Below are positions 21,091-28,559 of a stretch of DNA of 64,000 bases, one piece after another. The stretch is taken from positions 496,001 through 560,000 of the forward strand of contig JAJLPB010000001.1 in NCBI GenBank assembly GCA_025548565.1, written 5' to 3'. This DNA is from Rugamonas sp. A1-17. Its GTDB lineage: Bacteria; Pseudomonadota; Gammaproteobacteria; Burkholderiales; Burkholderiaceae_D. The notes under the pieces were generated by a model. The model saw only the letters and a list, made by a program, of their open reading frames with translations, was not told where the DNA came from and made no database searches. The translations under genes and the position numbers were made by a program. The stretch's first letter is position 1; each line of letters begins with the position of its first letter.

Positions 21091-21453
21091 ATGATGTTTT
21101 TAAAAGTTCCGTTTGCGGAAAAGGACGAAGCCAAGGCGCTGGGCGCGCGCTGGAATGGCGAACGCAAATCCTGGTACGTGCCCGACGGGAAGCCGACCGA
21201 GCCATTCGAACGCTGGCTGGCGCCCGGCGGTGCCGATTTCGTGCCGGCCAAGGCGTCGGTGGCGCCGAAAGCCAAGCCATTGTCGGTCGATTCCTATGTG
21301 GGCAAGTCGGTGGTGGGCAAGTTCTACCAGGAGTTGCCGCACGACTGCAATCCGTTCGAGGCTTGTCCGGTTTGCGCGCCGGTGCTGGCCAGTTCGGGCT
21401 GGCAGGCGGCGCACGACGGCGTCGACCAGATGCTGGCTTCCCTGCGCGCCTGA
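21091..21453 (+). CDS. DUF5710-domain protein
   Basis: 120-residue protein with an N-terminal VPFAEKDEAKALGARWNG block ending in SWYVPDGKP, characteristic of the DUF5710 module often found in DNA-processing and plasmid proteins. The C-terminal half is unassigned and has a CNPFEACPVC cysteine cluster that could bind metal. GGAG lies eight bases before ATG 21091. It is ten bases upstream of the DOT1-like gene and probably co-transcribed with it. Function unknown. Confidence 0.78.
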   Translation: MMFLKVPFAEKDEAKALGARWNGERKSWYVPDGKPTEPFERWLAPGGADFVPAKASVAPKAKPLSVDSYVGKSVVGKFYQELPHDCNPFEACPVCAPVLASSGWQAAHDGVDQMLASLRA

Positions 21454-21463
21454 TCCGCTGCCT

Positions 21464-22543
21464 ATGCAGAACTCGCCGGCATTTCGTACCCACGAGGCGG
21501 CGGCGCAGCCGGTCGCCGGTTTCCGGCATCCGGCCGATCTGTTCGAGGCCTTGTTCCAGAGCATACAGGGCGGCGAAAAGCATGTGCGTCCGCCACTGGA
21601 ATTGACGCCCGGCTCTCCCTTTCTTTCATTTATAGAAATCGGCTATGCGCTGCGTGCCTGCCTGGAAGACAAGTCGCGCCGCGATTATCTGCTGCAGCGC
21701 TTGCGTCCGCACCGCAGCGCGATCATCGGCACCTTGCCGGCGAGCTTGCTGCCGCATGGTATGTTGCCGCGCGTCGCGCCGCCGCCCGATTTTCGTCCGC
21801 TGGAGCAAATCAGCGACGCGGAGGTGCGCGCCTGGCTGGTTGAAGACGGCGGCCTGATCTACGGCGAGCTCCAGCGCTTCGAACTGGAGAATTACTTCGA
21901 TGCGATCGCCACGGTCATGCGTCCCGGCGGCGTGATGGTCGATCTGGGCAGCGGTTTGGGCAAGGTGGTGATGTCGGCGGCGCTGGCGTTTCCGTTCCAG
22001 CGCTGCATAGGCGTGGAGCTGATGGGCTACCGGCACGCCCTGGCGGTCCGGCGTCTCGACGCTTTGCTGGCGCTGGCGCGGCAGGGGCTGGCCGCATTGC
22101 CGGTCCCGCTGACGCCCGACACCCCGCTACAATTGCCGTTTGGCGGCGAGGCCAGCGGCCGGCATCTGCTCGACCTGGCTTCGCGCATCGCATTTATCGA
22201 GGCGGATCTGTTTAACGTGGACGTGCGCGGCGCCAGTCTGGTGTTCATGTACAGCACCTGTTTCGGTCCGCTGATGGACGCCATCGCCGGAAAGCTGGCG
22301 CGCGAGATGCAGGAAGGTGCGCTGGTCAGCACGACCACCTACCCCTTGAACCATCCGGCGTTCAAATTGCTGTGCAAATTCCCGGCCGGCACGGTGGCCT
22401 GGACGACGGTCATGCTTTATCAGCGCGCCGGGGCGTTGCAGGCTTTGAGTCCCGCCGAGCCGTCCGCCACTTACGAGCCGGACCCGGCCGAGTGGGAGGA
22501 GCGCGTGCGGCAACAATTCGCGGCGCTGGACAGCAACGCTTAA
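21464..22543 (+). CDS. DOT1-like class I SAM methyltransferase
   Basis: 359-residue protein. Residues about 1-120 are an unassigned helical region. Residues about 140-330 are a Rossmann-fold methyltransferase with motif I VDLGSGLGKVV, then a second-strand glutamate in IGVELMGYRHAL and an LVFMYSTCFGPL strand. The DLGSG-G-(K/Q)VV...GVE pattern is that of the DOT1 family, known in eukaryotes for histone H3 lysine 79 methylation; bacterial members have no known substrate. It ends in a TTAA shared with the convergent ArgP-type gene. Confidence 0.72.
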   Translation: MQNSPAFRTHEAAAQPVAGFRHPADLFEALFQSIQGGEKHVRPPLELTPGSPFLSFIEIGYALRACLEDKSRRDYLLQRLRPHRSAIIGTLPASLLPHGMLPRVAPPPDFRPLEQISDAEVRAWLVEDGGLIYGELQRFELENYFDAIATVMRPGGVMVDLGSGLGKVVMSAALAFPFQRCIGVELMGYRHALAVRRLDALLALARQGLAALPVPLTPDTPLQLPFGGEASGRHLLDLASRIAFIEADLFNVDVRGASLVFMYSTCFGPLMDAIAGKLAREMQEGALVSTTTYPLNHPAFKLLCKFPAGTVAWTTVMLYQRAGALQALSPAEPSATYEPDPAEWEERVRQQFAALDSNA

Positions 22544-23424
22544 AGCAGCCATTTGCGCGCAGTTGAAATCACGTTGTCCGACAATGCGCGCGTGAAGGCC
22601 GTCTGGATGTCCCACATGTGCCAGATCAGCGGCACGTCCAGATAATCCCCTGGCGTCAGCTCCACCAGCGTTCCCGACCTCAATTGCTGTTCGCATTGCA
22701 ATATCGGCAGCATGCCGTAGCCGAAGCCCGCCTCGACAAACCGCACAAACCCGTCCGAACTGGCGAAGGAATGATGGGGATAATGGCCGGTGTAGCCGGT
22801 GCGGCGGGCGATATAGCGTTCTTGCAGCGCATCCTTGCGGTCGAAATTCAGCGCCGGCGCCTGTTGCACGGCGGCGGCGGTCATGCCGTCCGGGAACCAG
22901 CGCCGGGCAAACGCCGGGCTGGCCACGCAGAGATAGCGCATGGCACCCAGCGGCGTTGATGTTGTCCCGGCAACTTGCGCCGATTCGCTGGTCACGCAGC
23001 CGAATACCCGGCCCTCCCGCAGCATCGTCAAGGTATGGTCCTGGTCGTCCAACCGGATGTGGAGCAGGCACTCGCCACTGCTCATCAGCGGGGTCACGGC
23101 TTCCTGCACCCAGGTCGCGGCGCTGTCGGCGTTGACGGCGATGGCGATTTCCGGCCGGGCCTCGCCGGCTTCCGGCCGATGCAGCAGTACCGCTTCCAGC
23201 AGCCGGACCTGCCGATAGTGGGCGATCAATCGCTGGCCTGCCTCGGTGGGCGAGGGTGGCTGGCTGCGGACGATCAGCAACTCGCCGGCACTGTTTTCCA
23301 GCATGCGGATGCGCTGCGAAACGGCCGATTGCGTGATGGAAAGCGCGACGGCCGCCTTGTCGAAACTGCCATAGTCGATGACGGCGTCCAACGCCGCCAG
23401 GCCGCGATAGTCAACTTGCCTCAT
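22540..23424 (-). CDS. argP: ArgP/LysG-type LysR regulator
   Basis: 294-residue LysR regulator of the ArgP (IciA/LysG) branch, recognised from the N-terminal RGLAALDAVIDYGSFDKAA, the SITQSAVSQRIRMLE helix-turn-helix and the LysR effector domain. In E. coli and Corynebacterium such regulators sense lysine and arginine and switch on the basic amino-acid exporter. Here the gene is divergent from a LysE/ArgO exporter with 88 bases between them, which makes the pairing very likely. Confidence 0.93.
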   Translation of the reverse strand: MRQVDYRGLAALDAVIDYGSFDKAAVALSITQSAVSQRIRMLENSAGELLIVRSQPPSPTEAGQRLIAHYRQVRLLEAVLLHRPEAGEARPEIAIAVNADSAATWVQEAVTPLMSSGECLLHIRLDDQDHTLTMLREGRVFGCVTSESAQVAGTTSTPLGAMRYLCVASPAFARRWFPDGMTAAAVQQAPALNFDRKDALQERYIARRTGYTGHYPHHSFASSDGFVRFVEAGFGYGMLPILQCEQQLRSGTLVELTPGDYLDVPLIWHMWDIQTAFTRALSDNVISTARKWLL

Positions 23425-23512
23425 TAGTGCCTCTAATATTTGGTCAATAATATTAATTATACTTATCTCCGTTGGGAGTTTAAGCTGTCCTCATTGTTTT
23501 GGGGAGAAAAAT

Positions 23513-24118
23513 ATGGAAGTGACGGCTTTTTTAAAAGGGATGGGCCTTGGCGGCAGTTTGATTGTTGCTATCGGCTCGCAAAACGCTTACTTGTTAAAAC
23601 AAGCGCTGAAGCGCGAATTTGTTTTAACCTGTATCGCCATCTGCGTTATCTGCGACGTCATTCTGATAGGAATGGGCGTGGCGGGCATGGGAAAATTAAT
23701 AGTCGAAGCACCGGCGTTACTATTCTGGATAAAAATCGCCGGCGCGGGATTTCTTTTCTGGTACGGTTTGCGCGCGGCGCGGTCGGCTTTTAATCCCGGA
23801 GTAATGGAGACGGGTGAAAACAATCTTGTGGGTGATCGCCGCGCCGTCATTGCCGCCATGCTGGCGTTCAGCCTATTGAATCCCCATGTCTATCTGGATA
23901 CCGTTGTGCTGCTCGGGTCTATAGGCGGGCAACAACCTGGCAATGGACGCATATATTTCGCGCTGGGAGCCATGCTTGCATCGTTCTTGTGGTTTAGCGG
24001 CCTGGGTTTGGGAGCCCGCTATCTAACGCCGATATTCTCCAAGCCGCGCGCCTGGCAGATATTGGATGGCTTGATCGCGGTGGTGATGTGGGCCTTGGCT
24101 ATTTCCCTGTTTGTTTGA
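23513..24118 (+). CDS. LysE/ArgO-family basic amino-acid exporter
   Basis: 201-residue inner-membrane protein with about six hydrophobic segments. The family signature GSQNAYLLKQALKR follows the first helix, and the C-terminal half has NPHVYLDTVVLLGS. It should export lysine and/or arginine. GGGGAG precedes ATG 23513. It is controlled by the divergent ArgP-type gene. The GC content is clearly lower than in most neighbours, so it may have been acquired. Confidence 0.93.
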   Translation: MEVTAFLKGMGLGGSLIVAIGSQNAYLLKQALKREFVLTCIAICVICDVILIGMGVAGMGKLIVEAPALLFWIKIAGAGFLFWYGLRAARSAFNPGVMETGENNLVGDRRAVIAAMLAFSLLNPHVYLDTVVLLGSIGGQQPGNGRIYFALGAMLASFLWFSGLGLGARYLTPIFSKPRAWQILDGLIAVVMWALAISLFV

Positions 24119-24348
24119 CAAGCGTCGTCCACGCTCACCCAGATCAAGCCGGAAGCTGGCAAGTACATGCCAATTTCTGGCATAAAAAACAGGGTTGCGC
24201 GTCCTTTTCCTGGGGGAGATGGGCATTGTGCCAATAGGCAACACTTCGGTCGGCCTGCGATACCGTCTACGCAGCCGTTCAGCTTACAATGGAGATAGTC
24301 ACCCCACACAGTTCCACAGGATTCCGGGCCAGATGACGGCCGATATAT

Positions 24349-26664
24349 ATGAGCACGGACCTCAGTAATTACGCCCACCTCTCCGCAGTAGCGGCTGCCT
24401 TTGCGGCTGACGCTATTCTGTGTACGTTGCTTATTTTCCTTTGGTTAATGCAACGCAAGGAAAAACATGCCCTATTCTGGGGCCTGGGGCAGTTGTCGGT
24501 AATGAGCGGAATTATCACTTGGTTTATCGGTGACCGTTTTTTATCCGAATCGCTGCGTATTCCGCTTTGTGCCATTTTACTCAGCGGTGGCATGATAGGT
24601 TATTGGAGCGGTACTAAATTCTTCCTGGGTGAATTGCATCAATATCAAATACGCTGGATACTTCCAATTGGAATATTGATTTCTGGAATATGCTACGCGA
24701 TCTGGTCGAAAGACCCGGCAATGATTGCACCTGGCAGCGCCGCCATATTGGGCGTGGTAATGTTCTGGTGCGGACAGCGTTTGATCAGGAATAAAAACCG
24801 CTATCGCCTGTTGGGAATTACGCTTATTTTACGGGGAAGCTTCAATATCCTGAGTGCGGTGACCCTGGGGCCTCAGTTATATCTGATCTGGTTTATCGGC
24901 ACCACTATTCTGAAGACCCTGAGCATGCTGGGTTTAATCTATGCGGTACAGGATGAAATCCAACAGCGCTACGCCCGCACCATCGATAGCCTGAGCAACG
25001 GCTTCCTGATCCGCGACCGCCGCGGCTATGTCATGGTGGCCAACGAACGCTGCGCCCGCTTGCTGGGTTTTAGTGCTCCCTCCGACCTGATCGGCCGCCA
25101 TGTTTCCGAACTGCTCCCCGGCCTCACCCGCGAAATGGCGGATCAGTATTTCAGCCGTTTTCTGTCCCCTGGCGTGCAATATCCAACCGTCGACCGGGCG
25201 ACCATTGCATTGCATAATGGCAACAAGTTGCCGGTTGAGATGCTGGGCTCGCCGTACGAAGAGCGCGGCCGTTTGTATTGCCTGGTCCAGCTGCTGGACG
25301 TCAGCGAACGCCAAAAGAAGGACGATTTGCTGTACCAGGCCGCGCGCATCGATCCGGTCACCGGCTACTTCAACCGCCACGCGCTGTCCAAGCGGCTGGA
25401 GGAGGAGGTCGCCAACGCGGCGTTCTCCGACGGCGGGTGCGCCGTCCTGTTCATCGACCTGGACAAGTTCAAGCGCGTCAACGATTCCTTCGGTCACGCC
25501 GCCGGCGACGAATTGCTGCGCCAGTTCGCGCGCCGCCTGCACGGCATCCTCCGTCCGCAGGATGTGCTGGCCCGTTTCGGCGGCGACGAGTTCATCGCCG
25601 TCCTGCCCGGCCTGCCCCGGGATGGCAGCGAGAAAATGGCCAGCGACTGCGCGGCCGCCGTCATCGCCATCATGGCCGACAGCTTCAACCTGTCGCACCA
25701 CGCGATCGGCGTATCGGCCAGCGTCGGCATCGCTTGCTATCCCATGCACGGCGGTGATAGCGATACGCTGATACGCAACGCCGACATCGCCATGTACGAA
25801 GCCAAGAAGGCCGGACGCGGCGAGATGCGCTTCTTCAACGACGCCATGAACGCCGCCGCCAAGGATGCGCTGGTGATCGACGGTGCCTTGCGCGGCGCCA
25901 TCGAGGCCGGGGAATTCCGCCTGGTCTACCAGGCCATCACCAACGCCCACACCGGCAAGCTGACCAAGGTGGAGGCGCTGCTGCGCTGGGACAGCGCCTT
26001 GCTGGGCGAGGTGCCGCCGGACCGTTTCATACCAGTCGCCGAAGATAGCGGCATGATCGTCGAACTTGGCACCTGGGTGCTGAACCAGGCTTGCCGCCAA
26101 GTGGCTCAATGGAAATCCGGCGCGCTGGAAGAGATCACCATCAGCATCAACGTCTCGGCTTGGCAGCTGGCCGATCCGGACTTTGTCGGCCTGGTGCGGC
26201 AGGCGCTGGCCAGCAACGGTTTGGCCGCGCGTCAGCTGGAGCTGGAATTGACCGAGCGGGTGTTGATCGACGATGGCGGCCAGGTGCAGGCGGTATTGGC
26301 GCAGTTGCGCGCGCTGGGCGTCAGCATTTCGCTGGACGATTTCGGCACCGGCTACTCATCGCTCAGCTACCTGACCCAGTTCCACCTGAACACCCTGAAG
26401 ATCGACCGGGCCTTCGTCATGGATATCGAGCACAGCGAGCGCAGCAACAGCCTGGTGCACGCCATCATCGCCATGGGGCACAGCCTGGGCCTGCAACTGG
26501 TGGCGGAGGGCGTGGAGACCGCCGGCCAGGCCGCCATCCTGGAACGGATGGGCTGCCATTATCTGCAGGGCTATCACATTTCCCGGCCCATCCCGGCGGA
26601 GGAACTGCTGGTCTTCGCGGACGGCCTGCCGGGCTGTCCGCGCGCCGAGAACTTCGCTATCTAG
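24349..26664 (+). CDS. Membrane PAS-GGDEF-EAL c-di-GMP turnover protein
   Basis: 771-residue protein. The N-terminal 200 residues hold about six or seven membrane helices of an unassigned sensory module. A PAS domain (about 210-325), a GGDEF domain with the intact GGDEF motif and an RxxD I-site (RPQD) five residues upstream, and an EAL domain follow. The EAL residues are complete: EALLRW, the N of NVSAW, ELTERV, DDFGTGYSS, KIDRAF, AEGVET and QGYHISRP. Both synthesis and breakdown of c-di-GMP are therefore possible. There is no clear Shine-Dalgarno before ATG 24349. The first 600 bases are much lower in GC than the rest. Confidence 0.93.
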   Translation: MSTDLSNYAHLSAVAAAFAADAILCTLLIFLWLMQRKEKHALFWGLGQLSVMSGIITWFIGDRFLSESLRIPLCAILLSGGMIGYWSGTKFFLGELHQYQIRWILPIGILISGICYAIWSKDPAMIAPGSAAILGVVMFWCGQRLIRNKNRYRLLGITLILRGSFNILSAVTLGPQLYLIWFIGTTILKTLSMLGLIYAVQDEIQQRYARTIDSLSNGFLIRDRRGYVMVANERCARLLGFSAPSDLIGRHVSELLPGLTREMADQYFSRFLSPGVQYPTVDRATIALHNGNKLPVEMLGSPYEERGRLYCLVQLLDVSERQKKDDLLYQAARIDPVTGYFNRHALSKRLEEEVANAAFSDGGCAVLFIDLDKFKRVNDSFGHAAGDELLRQFARRLHGILRPQDVLARFGGDEFIAVLPGLPRDGSEKMASDCAAAVIAIMADSFNLSHHAIGVSASVGIACYPMHGGDSDTLIRNADIAMYEAKKAGRGEMRFFNDAMNAAAKDALVIDGALRGAIEAGEFRLVYQAITNAHTGKLTKVEALLRWDSALLGEVPPDRFIPVAEDSGMIVELGTWVLNQACRQVAQWKSGALEEITISINVSAWQLADPDFVGLVRQALASNGLAARQLELELTERVLIDDGGQVQAVLAQLRALGVSISLDDFGTGYSSLSYLTQFHLNTLKIDRAFVMDIEHSERSNSLVHAIIAMGHSLGLQLVAEGVETAGQAAILERMGCHYLQGYHISRPIPAEELLVFADGLPGCPRAENFAI

Positions 26665-26983
26665 CGGGCACGGCCGCCGGCAGCTTCTGCGCCGCCTCGC
26701 CGGCCGTCAGGATCCAGATGCGGTCGATCCGCCCCTCGCCATCCACGGTGTAATTGACCACGATGTCGCTGCCGCGCAGCGCGGCCGGCATCTCGATCAG
26801 GTTGTCCTGGTTGAAGATGCGCGCGGCCGGCGACAAGCGGCGCGTGGCGCCGTCGATACTCACCTCGGGGAAATAGCCGGGCGTCATCTTCCCGCGCTGT
26901 GCGTTGGCCGGAAAGGTCCGTTCGGCCGCCAGCGCCACCGCACTTAGCAATATGGCCATCATCAATAAGGAAAATCGCCGCAT
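26657..26983 (-). CDS. Small secreted hypothetical protein
   Basis: 108-residue protein that I do not recognise, with a clear signal peptide (MRRFSLLMMAILLSAVALAA). The mature part is about 85 residues with a possible beta-rich VVNYTVDGEGRIDRIWIL end, reminiscent of the short periplasmic proteins with a TonB-C-like fold. It is convergent with and overlaps by eight bases the end of the GGDEF-EAL gene. Confidence 0.65.
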   Translation of the reverse strand: MRRFSLLMMAILLSAVALAAERTFPANAQRGKMTPGYFPEVSIDGATRRLSPAARIFNQDNLIEMPAALRGSDIVVNYTVDGEGRIDRIWILTAGEAAQKLPAAVPAR

Positions 26984-27057
26984 CTGATCCCTACAGATTT
27001 GAAAAGTGCAGTGTAGCTGAAAATGCGTTGACAGTTTTATAGATGCTAAATGGAGCC

Positions 27058-27063
27058 TATAAT
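27058..27063 (+). promoter_or_regulatory. -10 element upstream of the PIG-L gene
   Basis: A perfect TATAAT. TTTTAT lies 17 bases upstream as a poor -35; TTGACA at 27028 is too far away (24 bases). The leader would be about 40 bases. Confidence 0.45.
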
Positions 27064-27108
27064 AAAAGAAACTTTGCTTTTTTTATACAATTAACAGGAG
27101 GAAATTTG

Positions 27109-28092
27109 ATGCGTATATTGTCCCGATTTGCCGTTGGCTTGACGTTATCGCTTTTAACAGCGTTTGCCAATGCCGCTGTCTATTTTGTCGCTCATCCCGA
27201 TGATGCCGAATTCTTGATGGGCGGAAACCTAGTCACGGACATCCAAGGGAATTATCCGACGGTGATCGTCGTTTTGTCGGCGGGGGACGCCAAGAACGGC
27301 AATGAAGCAAATAAAGCCGGCAGATCGGCCGAATATCTGGATCAGTACAACCGGGATGGCAATCCCTACTTTCGCGTCCGCTTGATGGCGAACGAGGCAG
27401 CAGTCGATACATGGGTCCCCGCGACCTATCCTCGCCCTCTGGTTCGGACCACGGAATATTTCAGCGCGGCAGCCCCCGCCGTGGAGAAGGTCATTTTAGG
27501 AAATGTCGTCATGTATTACCTGCGAATTCCTGACGTCGACCTGACCTTGTCGTATGAATATGGCGGGGCTATGGTCGATGTGGAGGGCGTCAATACCTAT
27601 AGCCAGCAGACGCTGAAAGAGATCATACGGCAAATTATTTCGCGGAATAATCGCAATACCCCGACAATCGCCATCAATATCCCTGAATATGCGCCTGCGT
27701 ATAGCGAGCCTGGCTACAACGAACCGTTGCCGACAACAAATGGGCTGGCCCCCACGACCGTGGAACCTGACCATGGCGATCACACCGCCACCGGACGTTT
27801 CGTGCGCGACGCCATTCATGAGAATACCGCCTATTGGTGCTTGGCTCAGGTCATCTATATGGGCTACGCGACGCATCGCTATGAGCCGAATCTGACGCCC
27901 AATCTCAAACAACGTCAACTGGATGGCGTGAATGCGCTCAATACCACCCTGATCAATTACGGCAATATGACCATGAACGGAGACACCGGGACGGTGGAGG
28001 CGGGCACGACCGACACCTACCATATGTCCTTTGTCGGCCGGCAGCGGTTCCGCCTGTACGAGGAGCCAGGGCGGTCGGCCTGCGCCTTTTAA
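27109..28092 (+). CDS. Secreted PIG-L/LmbE-family deacetylase
   Basis: 327-residue protein with a signal peptide (about residues 1-23, ending NAA) and a PIG-L domain. The metal-binding AHPDDAEF motif follows directly and a DHTATGRFVRDA block near residue 223 supplies the later histidine. Members remove acetyl groups from N-acetylglucosamine-type sugars. The secretion signal suggests action on an extracellular or periplasmic glycan. AGGAGG precedes ATG 27109. The GC content is lower than the flanks. Confidence 0.85.
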   Translation: MRILSRFAVGLTLSLLTAFANAAVYFVAHPDDAEFLMGGNLVTDIQGNYPTVIVVLSAGDAKNGNEANKAGRSAEYLDQYNRDGNPYFRVRLMANEAAVDTWVPATYPRPLVRTTEYFSAAAPAVEKVILGNVVMYYLRIPDVDLTLSYEYGGAMVDVEGVNTYSQQTLKEIIRQIISRNNRNTPTIAINIPEYAPAYSEPGYNEPLPTTNGLAPTTVEPDHGDHTATGRFVRDAIHENTAYWCLAQVIYMGYATHRYEPNLTPNLKQRQLDGVNALNTTLINYGNMTMNGDTGTVEAGTTDTYHMSFVGRQRFRLYEEPGRSACAF

Positions 28093-28143
28093 TGAAGGAA
28101 AGACGAGCGCCGCGTCGCAACACCGGCTCGTCCTTTTTGCCAG

Positions 28144-28356
28144 CTATATCGTAGCAAACATCACCAGTACAGCTGCTGCCGTCGGGCCGGTGCATAGCCA
28201 GCCCGGCACGCCGAGCCGGCGCGGGATCTGCAGCCTGCCCGTCACCGCCGGTCGCGTCGCCAGCAGCAGCATCACCGCCATGATGGCCACGATCGCGCCG
28301 ATGAGTGCCGCGCTCCAGCGCAGCACCCGGATCATTGGATCGATGGGAATGCACAT
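28144..28356 (-). CDS. Small hypothetical two-helix membrane protein
   Basis: 70-residue protein with two hydrophobic stretches (about residues 12-33 and 53-70) joined by a basic loop. On the minus strand GGGAG lies about six bases before ATG 28356, which favours this frame over two overlapping alternatives. I do not recognise a family. It lies between the PIG-L gene and the phosphate-regulated receptor with no obvious partner. Confidence 0.5.
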   Translation of the reverse strand: MCIPIDPMIRVLRWSAALIGAIVAIMAVMLLLATRPAVTGRLQIPRRLGVPGWLCTGPTAAAVLVMFATI

Positions 28357-28445
28357 GACGTCTCCCTTTTGCTGACCGTGCTCAGGCGCTTACCACAGCG
28401 CAGTCCGCATGCCCGCGTCCTTATCTTGGGTGAAGGGATGTTGTC

Positions 28446-28501
28446 ATGTCACCAAGCCGTCACATTCCCGTCATCGCTGCGTCACATGCAGTTCCTACAA
28501 T
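28446..28501 (+). promoter_or_regulatory. Double Pho box and -10 of the TonB receptor-phosphoesterase operon
   Basis: Four 7-base repeats ATGTCAC, CCGTCAC, CCGTCAT and GCGTCAC start at 28446, 28457, 28468 and 28479, exactly 11 bases apart. This is the PhoB half-site periodicity (7-mer plus 4-base spacer), so two adjacent PhoB dimers can bind. TACAAT (28496-28501) begins ten bases after the last repeat, the standard position of the -10 in PhoB-activated promoters. Confidence 0.87.
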
Positions 28502-28559
28502 CTTGCGAGTTTAGTTCCAAGCCTAGTCCACACTAACCAGCAAGAAAGAAGAACAAATC

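Noticed and set aside
24165-24215. A sigma-54-like TGGCAT ... TTGC upstream of the GGDEF-EAL gene.
   Set aside because: The spacing between the two elements is about six bases too long.
27953-28375. Frames on both strands overlapping the small membrane gene at 28144-28356.
   Set aside because: They overlap the PIG-L gene end, lack ribosome binding sites and look unlike proteins; the 28144-28356 frame has a good GGGAG and two membrane helices.
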